From assembly GCF_019925205.1 (NCBI RefSeq), contig NC_083560.1, positions 62,013,266 to 62,077,265 of the forward strand: a DNA stretch of 64,000 nucleotides. The letters run 5' to 3'. Source of the DNA: Metopolophium dirhodum. Its lineage: Eukaryota > Arthropoda > Insecta > Hemiptera > Aphididae. This document shows, in pieces, positions 49,407 to 60,049 of the stretch. The notes beneath the pieces are model-generated. The model did not search any database. It had not been told where the DNA came from and saw nothing but the letters and a program-made list of their open reading frames with translations. The translations under genes were made by a program, and so were the position numbers. Each line of letters starts with the position of its first letter. The stretch's first letter is position 1.

Positions 49407-50974
49407 TGAAACGGAGCGTCGGTGGGGATGGTCCGAATCGTGAAGTAATTAGAACGTACGTAGTTTGTAAGTAATCACGTTCCTTTATTTTGGTATAAAA
49501 TACACATATATACATATAACATATGGGGTGAGTAAAGCGTCGTTTTGTTCCGACCAGACTTGGAAAAAGTGAGTCGGAACAGACAGTGATGCTTGGAGTT
49601 AGTTGAGCCGAGGCTGGACTCTAATTACAATATATTGGGCAGATCATGTGTTGCGTACAGTTATGGGTCTGGGGATTGACCGTCGCCGGTACAAGCTTAA
49701 TTAAGCGGTACTCCGGTGAAGAGTCGAATCCGGAGAGGTCAACTTGAATAAGTGCCTTGATGCTTTGGGAGCACTGAAAAGAGCAATTTTAGTGACAACG
49801 AGTTATGGTCGAGTGTTGGTCAGGTCGTCGTCTCCGTGGGTTCGCCTGTGGGCGTTGGAATCGTTCCTCTGGTTCCGTCCGGTCGGTCGGCTGGCAGTCC
49901 TTCCGGGCGCCTTGGAGCTTCGCTGGCTAGTGGCGGTTCATGCCCCGCCGGGCAGGTAGCGTATGGGCTTCCCGGATCCTTGGTCTTCGGCGATTACTTT
50001 ACTCCGAGGTCTGGCTTCAGGTCGAGTGCCGTCCATCGTCGATTCTGGACCTCCGATTGGCTGCATAGGATCACTTATAAGATTCTTATGGAGGCTGGTG
50101 TCTTCGTAAGTCTTCCTTCTCAAAATTAAATTCAGTCTGTTGTATAGTTTGATTGAAGACTCAGGAGTTGATGTGGAAGTGGAAGAAGTTGGTTTGGTCG
50201 GCTTTGCTTGAGTAACTGCCCCTGGGGCATTTATACTGTACTAGGCATTTTGCCTATACCAGTGGTTTAAATTATTTGAGTAATATAATGATAACTAGTT
50301 AACTGATGCCCTTTTTAGCGGACGTTGTTTCGGGGTTTTGCATCGTATTTCACTGGGCTTGTGGCCGGGGTATCTTATATGTGAGTACTTGGAGTAAGAG
50401 TTCTTGTGAAACATTGCAGATGCCTGGTTATTGATGGTTTTTAACCCCGCAGAGCTGCGAAGAATATCATTCCTCATAAACGTGGTATTGCCCGTTCGTC
50501 GGCGGCGGAACGCCGGTATATTAACACATTACCGTATCGACTAGTAAACGGTTTGTGTATTCGGTTTTAGCCGGCGTCTGGTTGTGTCTACGTTTCCGGT
50601 GATAACTTCTCTCCCCTTGTTCCTATTAGGTCGTAGGTGGTGTTTATGGGTGGATATTTTTATCCCTTATCCGATTTATCCCGACCTCGTTACTTTTTGT
50701 CTTCGTCTTCTTTTTCCTCCTTTTCTTTCCTTCAGATTGTCTCGTATCTTCTGTCTTATGTTGGTCGCATTGTTTTCTTATTTCTGTGAATTTGGTAATA
50801 CCTCTGGATAGGTATTTTCCTCCCCTACCCATTGATGTCACCCCCGTCACCGTCAGTTGTATTTCAGTTGTTATTTTTAGTGTTTTTTTTAATGACGGCC
50901 TGTGATTAGTCGTTATTTGTTGGTCCTAAGAAGGACTGTTTTAATTGTGTACATGTGATAAATTTTCCGTAACA
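49407..50974 (-). repeat. Long terminal repeat (3' LTR), 1568 bp
   Basis: On the minus strand the LTR begins TGTTACGG, next to the polypurine tract, and ends CCGTTTCA. The ends are imperfect inverted repeats (6 of 8) with the TG...CA signature. It is much GC-richer than its surroundings. A TATA-like box (TATAAAT on the minus strand, 50229-50235) sits mid-LTR, and an AATAAA (minus strand, 49484-49489) lies near the far end. U3 would then be about 740 bp and R-U5 about 800 bp. Open frames within it (49744-50850, both strands) have no domain and are GC artefacts. With no second LTR, the insertion age cannot be read here. Confidence 0.7.
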
Positions 50975-50975
50975 A

Positions 50976-50985
50976 CTCCCTCCCC
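50976..50985 (-). promoter_or_regulatory. Polypurine tract
   Basis: The minus-strand sequence GGGGAGGGAG lies one base before the LTR start. LTR elements use such a tract as the primer for plus-strand DNA synthesis. Confidence 0.65.
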
Positions 50986-51094
50986 AGATTTGTGCAAGGT
51001 GGCAAAGTTAGCGCAGATTTTCACAACTTCGGAACAGTTGTGTTCGTCTCTGAGCCGCCTTCTATACGGCTGTTCGGATTTGATTGTTGCTCAT

Positions 51095-51475
51095 TCACGT
51101 TTTACGTTTTTTCATTGGACGCTCGTATCGTGCCAGTTGATTTTTTACATAATCCACTGCTTGGGCCATGTTGACGTTCTGTTTTTCAAATGGGATATAC
51201 TGGTGTAGTGTTTTGGTCGTTACCATTCTCCAGTCTACTGGTTGGTTCCAATCTGTGTCTTGTTTTTTTCTCGCGGCATTTACTTCAGTGACCCATTGCA
51301 TGATGTTTAGGTGTTTGGCTTTGTTTATTTTGTGTTGTATTTCCTCTGGTGTGTTTTGTATTTTCTCTGCTTGGATTGATATTAATCCCAGCATGTTTTC
51401 CTTTTCTATGGGCTGTTGACTTGTTTTCGCTGCCTGTTCCCATTCTTTCTGTCTGGTCACTGTAACAAATGCCAT
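51095..51475 (-). CDS. 126-residue frame between pol and 3' LTR, function unknown
   Basis: ATG (minus strand, 51475-51473) starts MAFVTVTRQKEWEQAAKTSQ. The frame stays open for 126 codons and ends in a basic tail (PMKKRKT, then TGA). It is hydrophilic and helix-prone, with many Gln, Lys and Glu. It has no signal peptide or membrane segment, so it does not look like an envelope protein. It also has no CCHC knuckle, so it does not look like gag. It is the only uninterrupted coding frame in this element. Its C-terminal third (51204-51071) is the segment duplicated at 51653-51786. Position suggests an accessory third gene. I do not recognise the family. Confidence 0.5.
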   Translation of the reverse strand: MAFVTVTRQKEWEQAAKTSQQPIEKENMLGLISIQAEKIQNTPEEIQHKINKAKHLNIMQWVTEVNAARKKQDTDWNQPVDWRMVTTKTLHQYIPFEKQNVNMAQAVDYVKNQLARYERPMKKRKT

Positions 51476-51578
51476 TGTGACTGTTTTGATTTTTTTTTTT
51501 TAAATAATTTTTTACGCTTATATAGCTTTTTTTCGACCCATTTCCTTTTCGTTGATTGGTCTGTCGTTCTTGTGACGT

Positions 51579-51863
51579 GATTGGGTCTTCTCGTTTTTTT
51601 TTTCTAATTCTGTTCCTCCATACTGTGGTATGGACGTACTTCTGCCATGTTTTGTTCGGATTTGATTGTTGCTCATTCACGTTTTACGTTTTTTCATTGG
51701 ACGCTCGTATCGTGCCAGTTGATTTTTTACATAATCCACTGCTTGGGCCATATTGACGTTCTGATTTTCAAATGGGATATACTGGTATATATAATGATTG
51801 GGTCTTCTCGTTTTTTTTTCTAATTCTGTTCCTCCATACTGTGGTATGGACGTACTTCTGCCA
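51579..51863. repeat. Scrambled recent duplication inside the LTR element
   Basis: Segment A (51071-51204, 134 bp) recurs as A' (51653-51786) with 2 mismatches. Segment B (51579-51647) recurs as B' (51796-51863), differing by the T-run length. The order along the plus strand is A, B, A', B'. A to A' is 582 bp but B to B' only 217 bp, so the second copy lacks about 365 bp, which is most of the 126-codon frame. A tandem duplication followed by an internal deletion explains this. Confidence 0.85.
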
Positions 51864-52040
51864 AGTATATCAGAAGTTATTTTTTCAATGTAGGGTGTAT
51901 GATTGCTAATGTGTTTTAACTAATTACTTTGGTGATTGTATATGGCCCTTCGAAAATATTGAACAATTTTTTTATTTCATTATTTTCCGCATTCCATAGG
52001 TGATGATTTTTTATTAGTACTATTTGTCCAATAACTTAAA
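51820..52040 (-). pseudogene. C-terminal end of Gypsy-type pol (integrase tail)
   Basis: The minus-strand frame reads VLIKNHHLWNAENNEIKK, then LFNIFEGPYTITKVI, one stop, NTLAIIHPTLKK, one stop, then IYLAEVRPYHSMEEQN and TAG (51822-51820). A [LV]-I-K-N-H-x-L block followed by [LF]-x-x-x-[FY]-x-G-P-[FY] and a V-R-P-Y end is the usual C-terminal tail of integrase in Ty3/Gypsy polyproteins, which helps the enzyme bind DNA. Both internal stops lie in one constant frame, so decay is by point mutation. The MAEVRPYHSMEEQN end is repeated in the duplicated segment B. Confidence 0.6.
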
Positions 52041-52239
52041 AACGCAAAAATGTAAAACAGGTTCACTAACAGTTAAAACTGAAAATATAATCTATGTAAT
52101 AATAGAATTATTATTGTGTTTGTCGAGATATAGGTTGATCACACCGTGGACAGCGTGACTATAAGATCTGTAAAAGCTGTACAGTTGAGTTTAAAAAATA
52201 AACAAACTATAGCCTAAATAGCTCAACTAAAATCACAAA
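52041..52239. other. Junction region at the truncated end of the LTR element
   Basis: Similarity to pol stops near 52040 and AT-rich DNA begins. No LTR or target duplication is visible. Confidence 0.45.
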
Positions 52240-52600
52240 TATTAAAAATTTGTCAGTCAAGATATTTTATATTGTTTTTAAATTTTATTATAGACCGTAA
52301 GTTGAATTAATAATTTAAATTACAACTTAAATCGTTATGTTTATTTTTATTTGTATTCGTTTCTATGGTGATAACTGATAAACAAAGCGTTAGAAATTAA
52401 AAGCCCATTTTATTTGTAATTTGTTTGTAGTTTTTCTCGTGGCATTAAATAACTATTGAGAAAATCGAAAAATGACCTCCCCAAATTACCATCTTGATCT
52501 AATTTTCTAAAAGATAAGAAACGATATGTTGAAATTATAGCACTCCTTCCAAAAATGAAGACCATTGTAAAACCACTAGATCCCTCACCCCGCTCAGAAT
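52240..52600 (-). repeat. Dispersed repeat family R2, reverse copy
   Basis: The reverse complement aligns with 61870-62110. Shared blocks are CTTATCTTTTAG(A/G)AAATT, ATCAAGATGGTA, AATTTTTC(A/G)ATTTTCTCAATA, CA(C/A)AAATTAC, GGGATTTTAATTTC(T/A)AACG and CACCATAGAAACGAATA. Nothing in it is coding. A minus-strand frame (52613-52410) is fortuitous. Confidence 0.65.
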
Positions 52601-55145
52601 CTAAATTGTACATTTTACTATAAGCTCGCGAGTATTTCCTTATACGTTTGCAATTACCATCCCATTCGCGAACGGCTAGTGTTTCCGCCCTTAAAAAATA
52701 ATAATTATTATATTATTGTATTTATATTACACTATCGTACAATTGGAGTTCCTATTATACGCATACGTGTATATATATTTATACACTTCATATATATTGC
52801 AGTTACATGGCTGTGGGCCATAAATCACCGGCACGCGAGGCTCTCGATCGTAATAATAAATATATATATATATGTATATACTATATAGACGCCTAAAAAG
52901 CACTCGGCATTATTTTTACTCTATACGGCGTCAATGAAATCCCCGCAATTTTCTAAGGAGGATTCGAGACATTTTCAGGGGTGACTAAGCCTTGCCACCC
53001 GGCCACCAGCCGTCTTTCATTCCGATAAAAAAATAAAAATAAAACAAACAGACGTTCTGTTTATATTTTTTTCCCCCGGTGAGTGCGACGCATCCACACG
53101 TAATATTTGGTCCCCGTACAATAAACCATAGTTCTCTGACAAAAAAATCAAACCTTACAGAGATATATTCGTACGAAAAGAATTATTTTTCGACGACGTC
53201 AGCTGTACAATAATAATATGGGAATAGGCTGTTAATGATAGCCAATAAAGCGCCTTTTGTTTTTTTTTTCAGCAATTAACACAATACGCATAACGTACAC
53301 CGATTTGTATAACTTTCTAAGAAAAATCCGTAAGACACTTAGAAAAATTGAAAACAGAAAAAAATCAACATTATAATATAAAACACTTTAAAGTAGGGTC
53401 ATATTCGCTAAAAAAAAAAAAAAAATGGTATACTACAGACGTAATGAACTCTTGTGATCCACCCTGTGCACGGTTTAATTTCGGAATTAATATTTTTAAT
53501 GGATTTTGTTTTTTTTCTCTTTCTTTTTTCTGTTTAAAAATTACATGATATTTTATCAGATTAATATCATCATTACTGTTGGGATATTTTACGGAGATGA
53601 AAAAATAATAAAATGCAACGTTAATAATACTCATAAATATTGTCCGTAATTACATTTTTTTTTTCGTTTTGTTGTTATTTTAATACGTTAAACTAGTATA
53701 ATATACCTATACATAAATTATGTACAAAAACTTTGCCATAGTTTGGATAGCGAGGTAAAATGTGTTTTAGATATTTTGACCTAGAATATGTACAGTGATA
53801 CTTCCAAAAACTTTGATGCATAAAACTAATTTTCATTACACTAATTACTCCAAAAACTCATTTAAGATAATATACATGGCACAACCGTACAAACCCAAAT
53901 AATGTGTAAGTCCGTGTAATAAACTTCTAGCTGTCATAATTAATTACGTTAAAACAATACCATGTACATTTAACGCAACACAATTATTTTATTTGGTCTA
54001 ATAACCAGTTCATTATAATCATAATATATTATAATATATTACATGGTTTATAATATTGCTATTTTCAGAGCAATACGTTTTAATTCCTTTAAGTGTAGCA
54101 TAATAAAGTTTAGAACATGACATTTGAATTACATGTACCAACATTTAATACGATGTAGTATATGATATTTAAATTAAAAAAATATAAATTATAAACCAAA
54201 ATTAATATGTGTATTTTCTATAATAATTAATTTGCTTACTTCAATCGCAATATTATTATAACCATTTGAAGTTGTCGATTATGAGCATAATAAGATTTTG
54301 GTTCATATTTCAAAAATGTTTTAGTTTATATAGTATTATTATTTGCAGATTTGTCAATGTTAGAATATTTTTTTTGAGTAGAAGTAGTTCACAAATAGTT
54401 TTTCTAACTTATAGATTGGAAATTTCATCCATGTAGGTCAGCTGTTCTTAAATATAGGTAATTTTTCAAATTTAGCAGTACTTTTTTTCTTACGTATAGC
54501 AACACAAAAACTACCGACACATTTCAAACAATCTTTACGTTCCGCTGGCGGGCCACGATTCAAAAACTAAAAAGTTTTTTTGATACTCGGTTTTTTTTAC
54601 TTAATTAGGATAACTATTATAATACCAAAAAGTTGTTTTCTGATTATTATACATTTATGAATTTATGAAATGCTTGAAACGTTGATTTAAAAGATACAGT
54701 AAATGTGTTTAAACTTTGCCGTTTTCCTATATTCGTTATTTAGTGCTCCGATGCTCTATTAATAATATTATTACATGTATTACTACGGAAAAAACGAGTG
54801 CGTGAAAAGTTTCATTGAGTAGGTACCTATATGATGGTACCTATCTAGATACCTATATGATAATATAACATACACATTGCTGATATAATATTTATACGAC
54901 TGTAGGACACAATAGGCGCAAAGGTCTGCGAAACGACGATACATTCACTTATATAATACTTGTTGTTTTCTACATGTAACACGCATATATGTTATATACA
55001 TGTGTATTATATTATACAGTCGACTATAGCGAAATCCCATTTATTTTATTAACGTAATTGAACGTTCGCCACCGACTCCGCCGGACGTGTTTATTAAATT
55101 AATTAATTATGAGTTGATATTTCTCTTCCTATTTATAATATATAT

Positions 55146-55178
<33 letters not shown>

Positions 55179-56714
55179 TATATTAGATATTATATATATA
55201 TTATACACAGTTGGCATGTTTGTGCGCGCGTCTTACATTAATTGCTGAATCTCAGTTTTCCGTCGGCGCCAAGTATAATAAAATATGAAATACACCGCTG
55301 CATTGCGCGCAAACGCATAATACAATTAATGCGCTAATACGCGCTGTTCTATCGTACATAATAATACTGCAATACCATAACATCGTATAGTAACAATAAT
55401 AATCAACAATAACAATAGTAATGCGAATACGCATTATACATAAACATCCTTGGACGTATTATTAATATTTGGTTCGAACTCGCTGTGTCCGTTCTTGATA
55501 CTGTTATAATAATTAATTATGATATATTATACCTACGTATGATGTAAATTCGTGTATTTGATTGGGTTTCACGATTATTGTCGTATTATATTTTTAGTTC
55601 AGTTCTTTTAAACGTGTCGATGCAGTAGTAGGTACCTAGGTATTATCAATACGCTTCGTGCCGATGTGTTTGATAATGGAAAATTCATTCGATGAAAATG
55701 TTAAGTTCGTTTGACGCAGTACGATCGTATCTCCTCCCCGTTGGTAGTTCTTACATCGACCGAAGTATCGGCTTACATACAAACTCCAAACACTGACATG
55801 AATATATTAATTTGTATTATTATTGTTATTTTAATACATCATTTGGTACTGGTACAATTTCATAAAGTATTCAACTACAACCTACATAAATAATTAGTTC
55901 GAATTACGGGTAACTCACCACGTGATTCGTAGTATATTGTATGCGCAAAAAAGAAATTCGCTTTAAGTTGGTGAGGGTATTCAATACATTTATTTTCAAG
56001 GAGATAAATACATGCTGGGAAATTCCCATTTGACGTATAACACGCAGGTACTTATACGGCTGTACCTATAACCTATAAAGATTTTTGTTAAGTGCGATAT
56101 GGATGAGTTACGTTTTTCGCTATGATTGAAAAATATAATAAAAAAATAATGGTATCCATATTTTTAAAACACTCATATGCATACCTATATAATATTATGT
56201 ACGTAAGTGTACATTTTTAAGTAATTAAAACATGTTATTTGACGAACCACCACATTTAATCAAACGCTCAAAGAACATAATGACCAACCTACTTCGTACG
56301 TATACAATGTATAGTTTTTATTCTTGAAATTTGTTTGATTCGAAATAGTTAAATTTTATATTTCAAAATATTTAATCATATTTGAATCATGATGTTTAAG
56401 GATGTTATGAAAATTAATTATTATTATTATTATTTAATCAAACGAAGAATAAAATCGACTTCAGTGTCGTGCTAATAACTATCATTGGTTAGTTCATATC
56501 AGGCCAACCATACTTAGACACTTGGTGCCCCATTCATATTGACTATTATAATTACCTACTAATTGGTTTGATATAATTCCTACGATATTTTTGATTTATA
56601 AATATCACTAGATTGCTATTGTAGATAACTTCTTTAAAAAGGCAATACGATTCACTACATTATTTATGTCTTAATTTTATATAATTAAAAATTATTATTC
56701 ACATAGAGTATACA
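52601..56714. other. AT-rich non-coding stretch
   Basis: I see no supported gene. It contains an A-run at about 53412-53425, a TACA/TATA microsatellite (55146-55190), TAGGTACCTA palindromes (54820-54829, 55629-55638) and a TTA tract (56416-56434). CpG density rises a little at 52920-53120 and 55060-55340, without a supported exon. Confidence 0.5.
55146..55190. repeat. (TACA)n/(TA)n microsatellite
   Basis: About seven TACA units pass into a TA run. Confidence 0.9.
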
Positions 56715-57375
56715 TAAAATAACTTACGTAGATCAGATGGAGCAGTGGTTTTTATTAAAAATGATATCATCCATAATACGACTGAGTTAATAATTCAAGA
56801 CACTAATTATAATTGCTTATTTACAACAATAAATTATAATGGTCATAATTATTACGGTATACTATCAATTTATAGATCTCTGAATGGTATCAATACATTC
56901 CTGACGCAATTTAATACTGTAATCACCAATATAATCAACAAACACAAAAATACCAAAAATTATTTTAAGGGATTCAAACATTAATATATTAAATACCACC
57001 CAAAACACAACAGATTATATAGGCATATTAAACATCCTTAAACTTTACATCTCACGTAAATATCGCTACAAGTCCCGACTCAAATACCTGCCTACACGTC
57101 TTCTCAAATATTATTAATAATTCACTTATCTCTATTCAGGTATCTCTTATTGATTTACTTATAACCGACCATTATTCCGTAATTACACAAATTATAGAAG
57201 CTAATTCACACAGACAAAGTATTAACACCAATAAGGAAACAAATTTCTATAAGACTATTAATTATAATACGTTGAATAAATTGATTAAAGATATAAACTG
57301 GAACCACAATATAACAGATAATAAAAGTTATAATTTAAATATTAATTTATTAACGGCTTCCTTGCAAATTTAATA
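56715..57375 (+). pseudogene. LINE endonuclease domain, partial
   Basis: Three consecutive frames are needed. The first reads RSDGAVVFIKNDI and then YYGILSIYRSLNGINTFLTQ. After a frameshift the second gives DSNINILNTTQNTTDYIG, where functional relatives have G-D-F-N. The third gives SIQVSLIDLLITDHYSVITQ, the T/S-D-H-Y-x-V end of the endonuclease/exonuclease/phosphatase fold that nicks target DNA. The G-D-[FL]-N motif is changed to D-S-N. About the first 90 residues of the domain are missing. Confidence 0.75.
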
Positions 57376-57399
57376 AAACAGTCTACAATAACAAGAACA

Positions 57400-58935
57400 A
57401 ATAAATCAATAAAAAGAAACAATCCATGGATTCAAACAAGTATACTTAATGCAATTAAAAAAAGGGATAAACTACATCAACTAACTAAACAAGAACTCAT
57501 CTAAAAAATAAATACAAACAATATAGAAATAAACTTACTGAAATTATCAGTAAAGCTAAATATGCTAATTTTGGATAAAAAATAAAAAGTAACAGTAATA
57601 ATCCAAAAAAAAATTGATTCTTCATTAAACAAGTACCAAACCAAAATGTTTCGAATTTACCAGTAATACATTAAAAAATAAGACGTAATATAATCTATGA
57701 CTCCAGATTAAATGCATCCATAATTACGAATAAACTAAACGATTACTTTTTAACTATGGGTGATCACAACGATTATAGGCCTAATAAAAAAAATTCATAT
57801 AATACCAATAACCCATCACGTTCGTTATACCTAAGAAACATTACTAAAACTGAATCAGGCAAAATAATAACTAACATGAATAACAATTCAGCTCCAGGTT
57901 CAGACGCAATTTCAATTAATATTATTAAAAATCTAAAAGACTTTATAGCTTTCATATAAGAAAAAAATTTCAACCAAATCTTGAAAGAAGGGATTATCCC
58001 AGATTCCTTCAAAAATTCATTAATATCGCCCATTTATAAAGGTAAAAGGTCAAAAACTGACTTAAATAATTATGACCTATTAGTTATTAAACGTATTTTC
58101 CAAAATATTTGAAAAGGCAATCAAAACTAGGCTCATAAATTATTTAGAAGAAAACAATTTATTACCTAACTTACAATATGGCTAGGTACAGAAGACGCTC
58201 TGGCAAATTTAACAAAAGATATATATGATAATTTAGATAATCATAACAAAACTATCGGTATATTTTTAGATCTTAGTAAAGCTTTTGATAGCATACCTCA
58301 TACAAAACTACTAAATTGTATAAAATCATTTGGTATTATTGGATCAGTATACTCAATTTTCAAATCATATTTAGAAGGTAGGACTCAACAGGTTAAAATA
58401 GGTAATACCCTAAGTGAAATAGGTATAATACATAGAGGAGTCCCTCAAGGCACGATGGTATCTCCAATTCTATATATTAGTACGTATCTGCATTAGATAG
58501 ACTTTCGTTAAACGGAAAAATTTTTTCGTATGCTGATGACACTGCAATTATAGTATTTAGTTCAAATTGGGAATCAACTTTGAAAAAAAGTGAAACAGAT
58601 ATTGCAGTACCTACTCGATAACTGGTTTTCTAATAATGATATCAAGATAAATTTTGATAAATCAATATGTATTAATAATTTACTAAATTACTCATTTACT
58701 AATAATTCTAGAAATACACCGAATAAAACTGATTGATCATACATAAAAGTGATTGCAACACTATTCCATGTTTCTGCCCAAAATTATCTAAGCACACATC
58801 CGTTAAATACCTTGGTATAATAATTGATCAAAATTTAAAATGGAATATTCGCATAGAAAATCTAATAAATAAATTTAGACAACTCACTTACTTTTCCCTA
58901 ACAGCTAAAAAATACCAAGCAAAAACAACCTAAGA
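57400..58935 (+). pseudogene. LINE reverse-transcriptase domain, broken
   Basis: The order seen is: linker NNPWIQTSILNAIKKRD; KAKYANF; then NNNSAPGSDAISINIIK (the A-P-G-x-D motif, 57890-57940); GIIPDSFKNSLISPIYKG; FSKIFEKAIKTRLINYL; FLDLSKAFDSIPHTKLL (motif A, catalytic Asp at about 58267); HRGVPQGTMVSPILY (motif B, about 58435-58475); and FSYADDTAIIVF (motif C, 58523-58558, with both catalytic Asp intact). After these comes VKYLGIIIDQNLKWN (about 58800). The catalytic residues survive but frameshifts near 57960, 58090, 58185, 58480 and 58610 and several stops break the frame. The enzyme would have made DNA from element RNA at the nicked target. Confidence 0.85.
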
Positions 58936-59330
58936 ATAACATACTTAGCAATGATGCAATCTTTATTACAATACGGAATTATCGCTTGGAGTGGTTGCAG
59001 AACTACATTAAAATATAAATTATCAATAGCACAAAAGAATATAATAAAAATTATCTTAATTAAACCAAAAACTTTCTCTTCGAAAGAGCTATTCAAACTA
59101 TTTCAAGTACTAGAATTTGAAAAACTATACAAAATGCAAGCGATATGTTTTATTTATAAAACTAAAGAATTTAAAATTAAAAACAATCCTCATAATCTTA
59201 GAAAAAAATATTTCTAAATTCCATTTACTGACACCAAGAAAGCCTCTAATACATACATTCAAGTTGGTCTAAGGTCATTAGAGATCATCTTAGATGTGAT
59301 AAGAAAGTGTTCAAATTATTCACATTTTAA
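58936..59330 (+). pseudogene. LINE pol C-terminal region
   Basis: An 88-codon open piece (58951-59217) reads MMQSLLQYGIIAWSGCRTTL and KNIIKIILIKPKTFSSKEL. This corresponds to the Y-x-L-x-Y-G-I-x-x-W-G region after the reverse transcriptase. Beyond the stop, YIQVGLRSLEII and similar scraps continue in other frames to about 59330. No CCHC motif or RNase H domain is visible. Confidence 0.7.
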
Positions 59331-59772
59331 ATTCATACTAAAAATTGGTTTTATGATAATCTGTAAAAGTATTGTAAATTCAAAACTATTATTAATGAGA
59401 AATTGTGCTTAAAAACATTTGTTAAACAGCTTACTTATTAAACATTTTAAATATTCAATTACTAAATAATATTTTATTTAATCATGATTGTTACTATACT
59501 CTTAAATTACATTGTATTCCTTATAGTATATCAATATCGTATTGTGAATTTTTTTTATTTTAAATTGTATTATATTTTAAATTTATTTTTTAGTTTATTT
59601 ATTATATATATTTTCTTTATTTTTATGTTTAAAATTACTTCTAGATAAGTATTTATGGTCTACAATAATAGGTATTACCTCAGTGTAGAGCAAAGCTAGT
59701 AACTTCACATATTCATCCATTATACTTTGTACAATTTTTTTCTACGAGCAATAAATATTATTATTATTATGC

Positions 59773-60049
59773 TTACACATTTATATATATATATTTTTAT
59801 TGAGTTAAACCCGGCAATTATGACCATTAGCTGTTTTTGTTTTTACAACCGTTTGGTTGAGGTTGGAACACGCTTTGTATGTGTGGCAAGGATTCATTGC
59901 TAAAAATCCCGGGTGATCACCATTCCGGTAGCAAACTAAATCAGCCGATACGTACACTCTGAGCATTTTCGCAGCTGAGTGTACGGACCGCGCCACAACA
60001 TGTCACTTTTAGATCCTAGCGGTTTTATAATGGTGTTAATTTTTTAGTT
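59773..60049 (-). repeat. Probable repeat fragment with a perfect 9-bp hairpin
   Basis: GC-richer than its flanks. CGTACACTC (59951-59959) and GAGTGTACG (59977-59985) form a perfect 9-bp stem with a 17-base loop. On the minus strand TGGCGCGGTCCG resembles a polymerase III A box (10 of 12), but no B box follows at a suitable distance. An ATG frame (59996-59805, minus) of 63 codons is open, but I see no domain. It looks like a repeat fragment, not a gene. Confidence 0.35.

Larger units (their letters stand above)
49407..52040 (-). mobile_element. 5'-truncated Gypsy-type LTR retrotransposon
   Basis: Read on the minus strand, the order is: end of pol (52040-51820), a duplicated junction segment, a 126-codon frame (51475-51095), a polypurine tract (GGGGAGGGAG, 50976-50985) and then one LTR (50974-49407). 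The element stops abruptly near 52040. The rest of pol, the gag region and the 5' LTR are absent from the window. The polypurine tract touching a TG...CA-bounded LTR fixes the orientation. The pol end carries two stops, so the copy is dead, yet the duplicated segments are 98% identical, pointing to a fairly recent local rearrangement. Confidence 0.75.
56715..59772 (+). mobile_element. Jockey-type non-LTR retrotransposon (LINE), decayed
   Basis: Endonuclease and reverse-transcriptase landmarks follow each other in the normal order over 3 kb. The element ends with a 3' untranslated segment and a short (ATT)n tail (about 59750-59769), as Jockey/CR1-type LINEs often do. The 5' end is not visible: similarity starts mid-endonuclease at about 56715, fitting 5' truncation. 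At least six frameshifts and several stops make it non-functional. There is no gag-like first protein. Confidence 0.8.

Noticed and set aside
49744..50129. Overlapping open frames in the GC-rich region, both strands
   Set aside because: They lie within the LTR, show no domain, and arise from low stop-codon frequency in GC-rich DNA.
51285..51680. 131-codon minus-strand frame
   Set aside because: It is out of frame with the pol end (the MAEVRPYHS reading) and overlaps the better 126-codon frame. It has basic, Asn/Gln-rich random composition.
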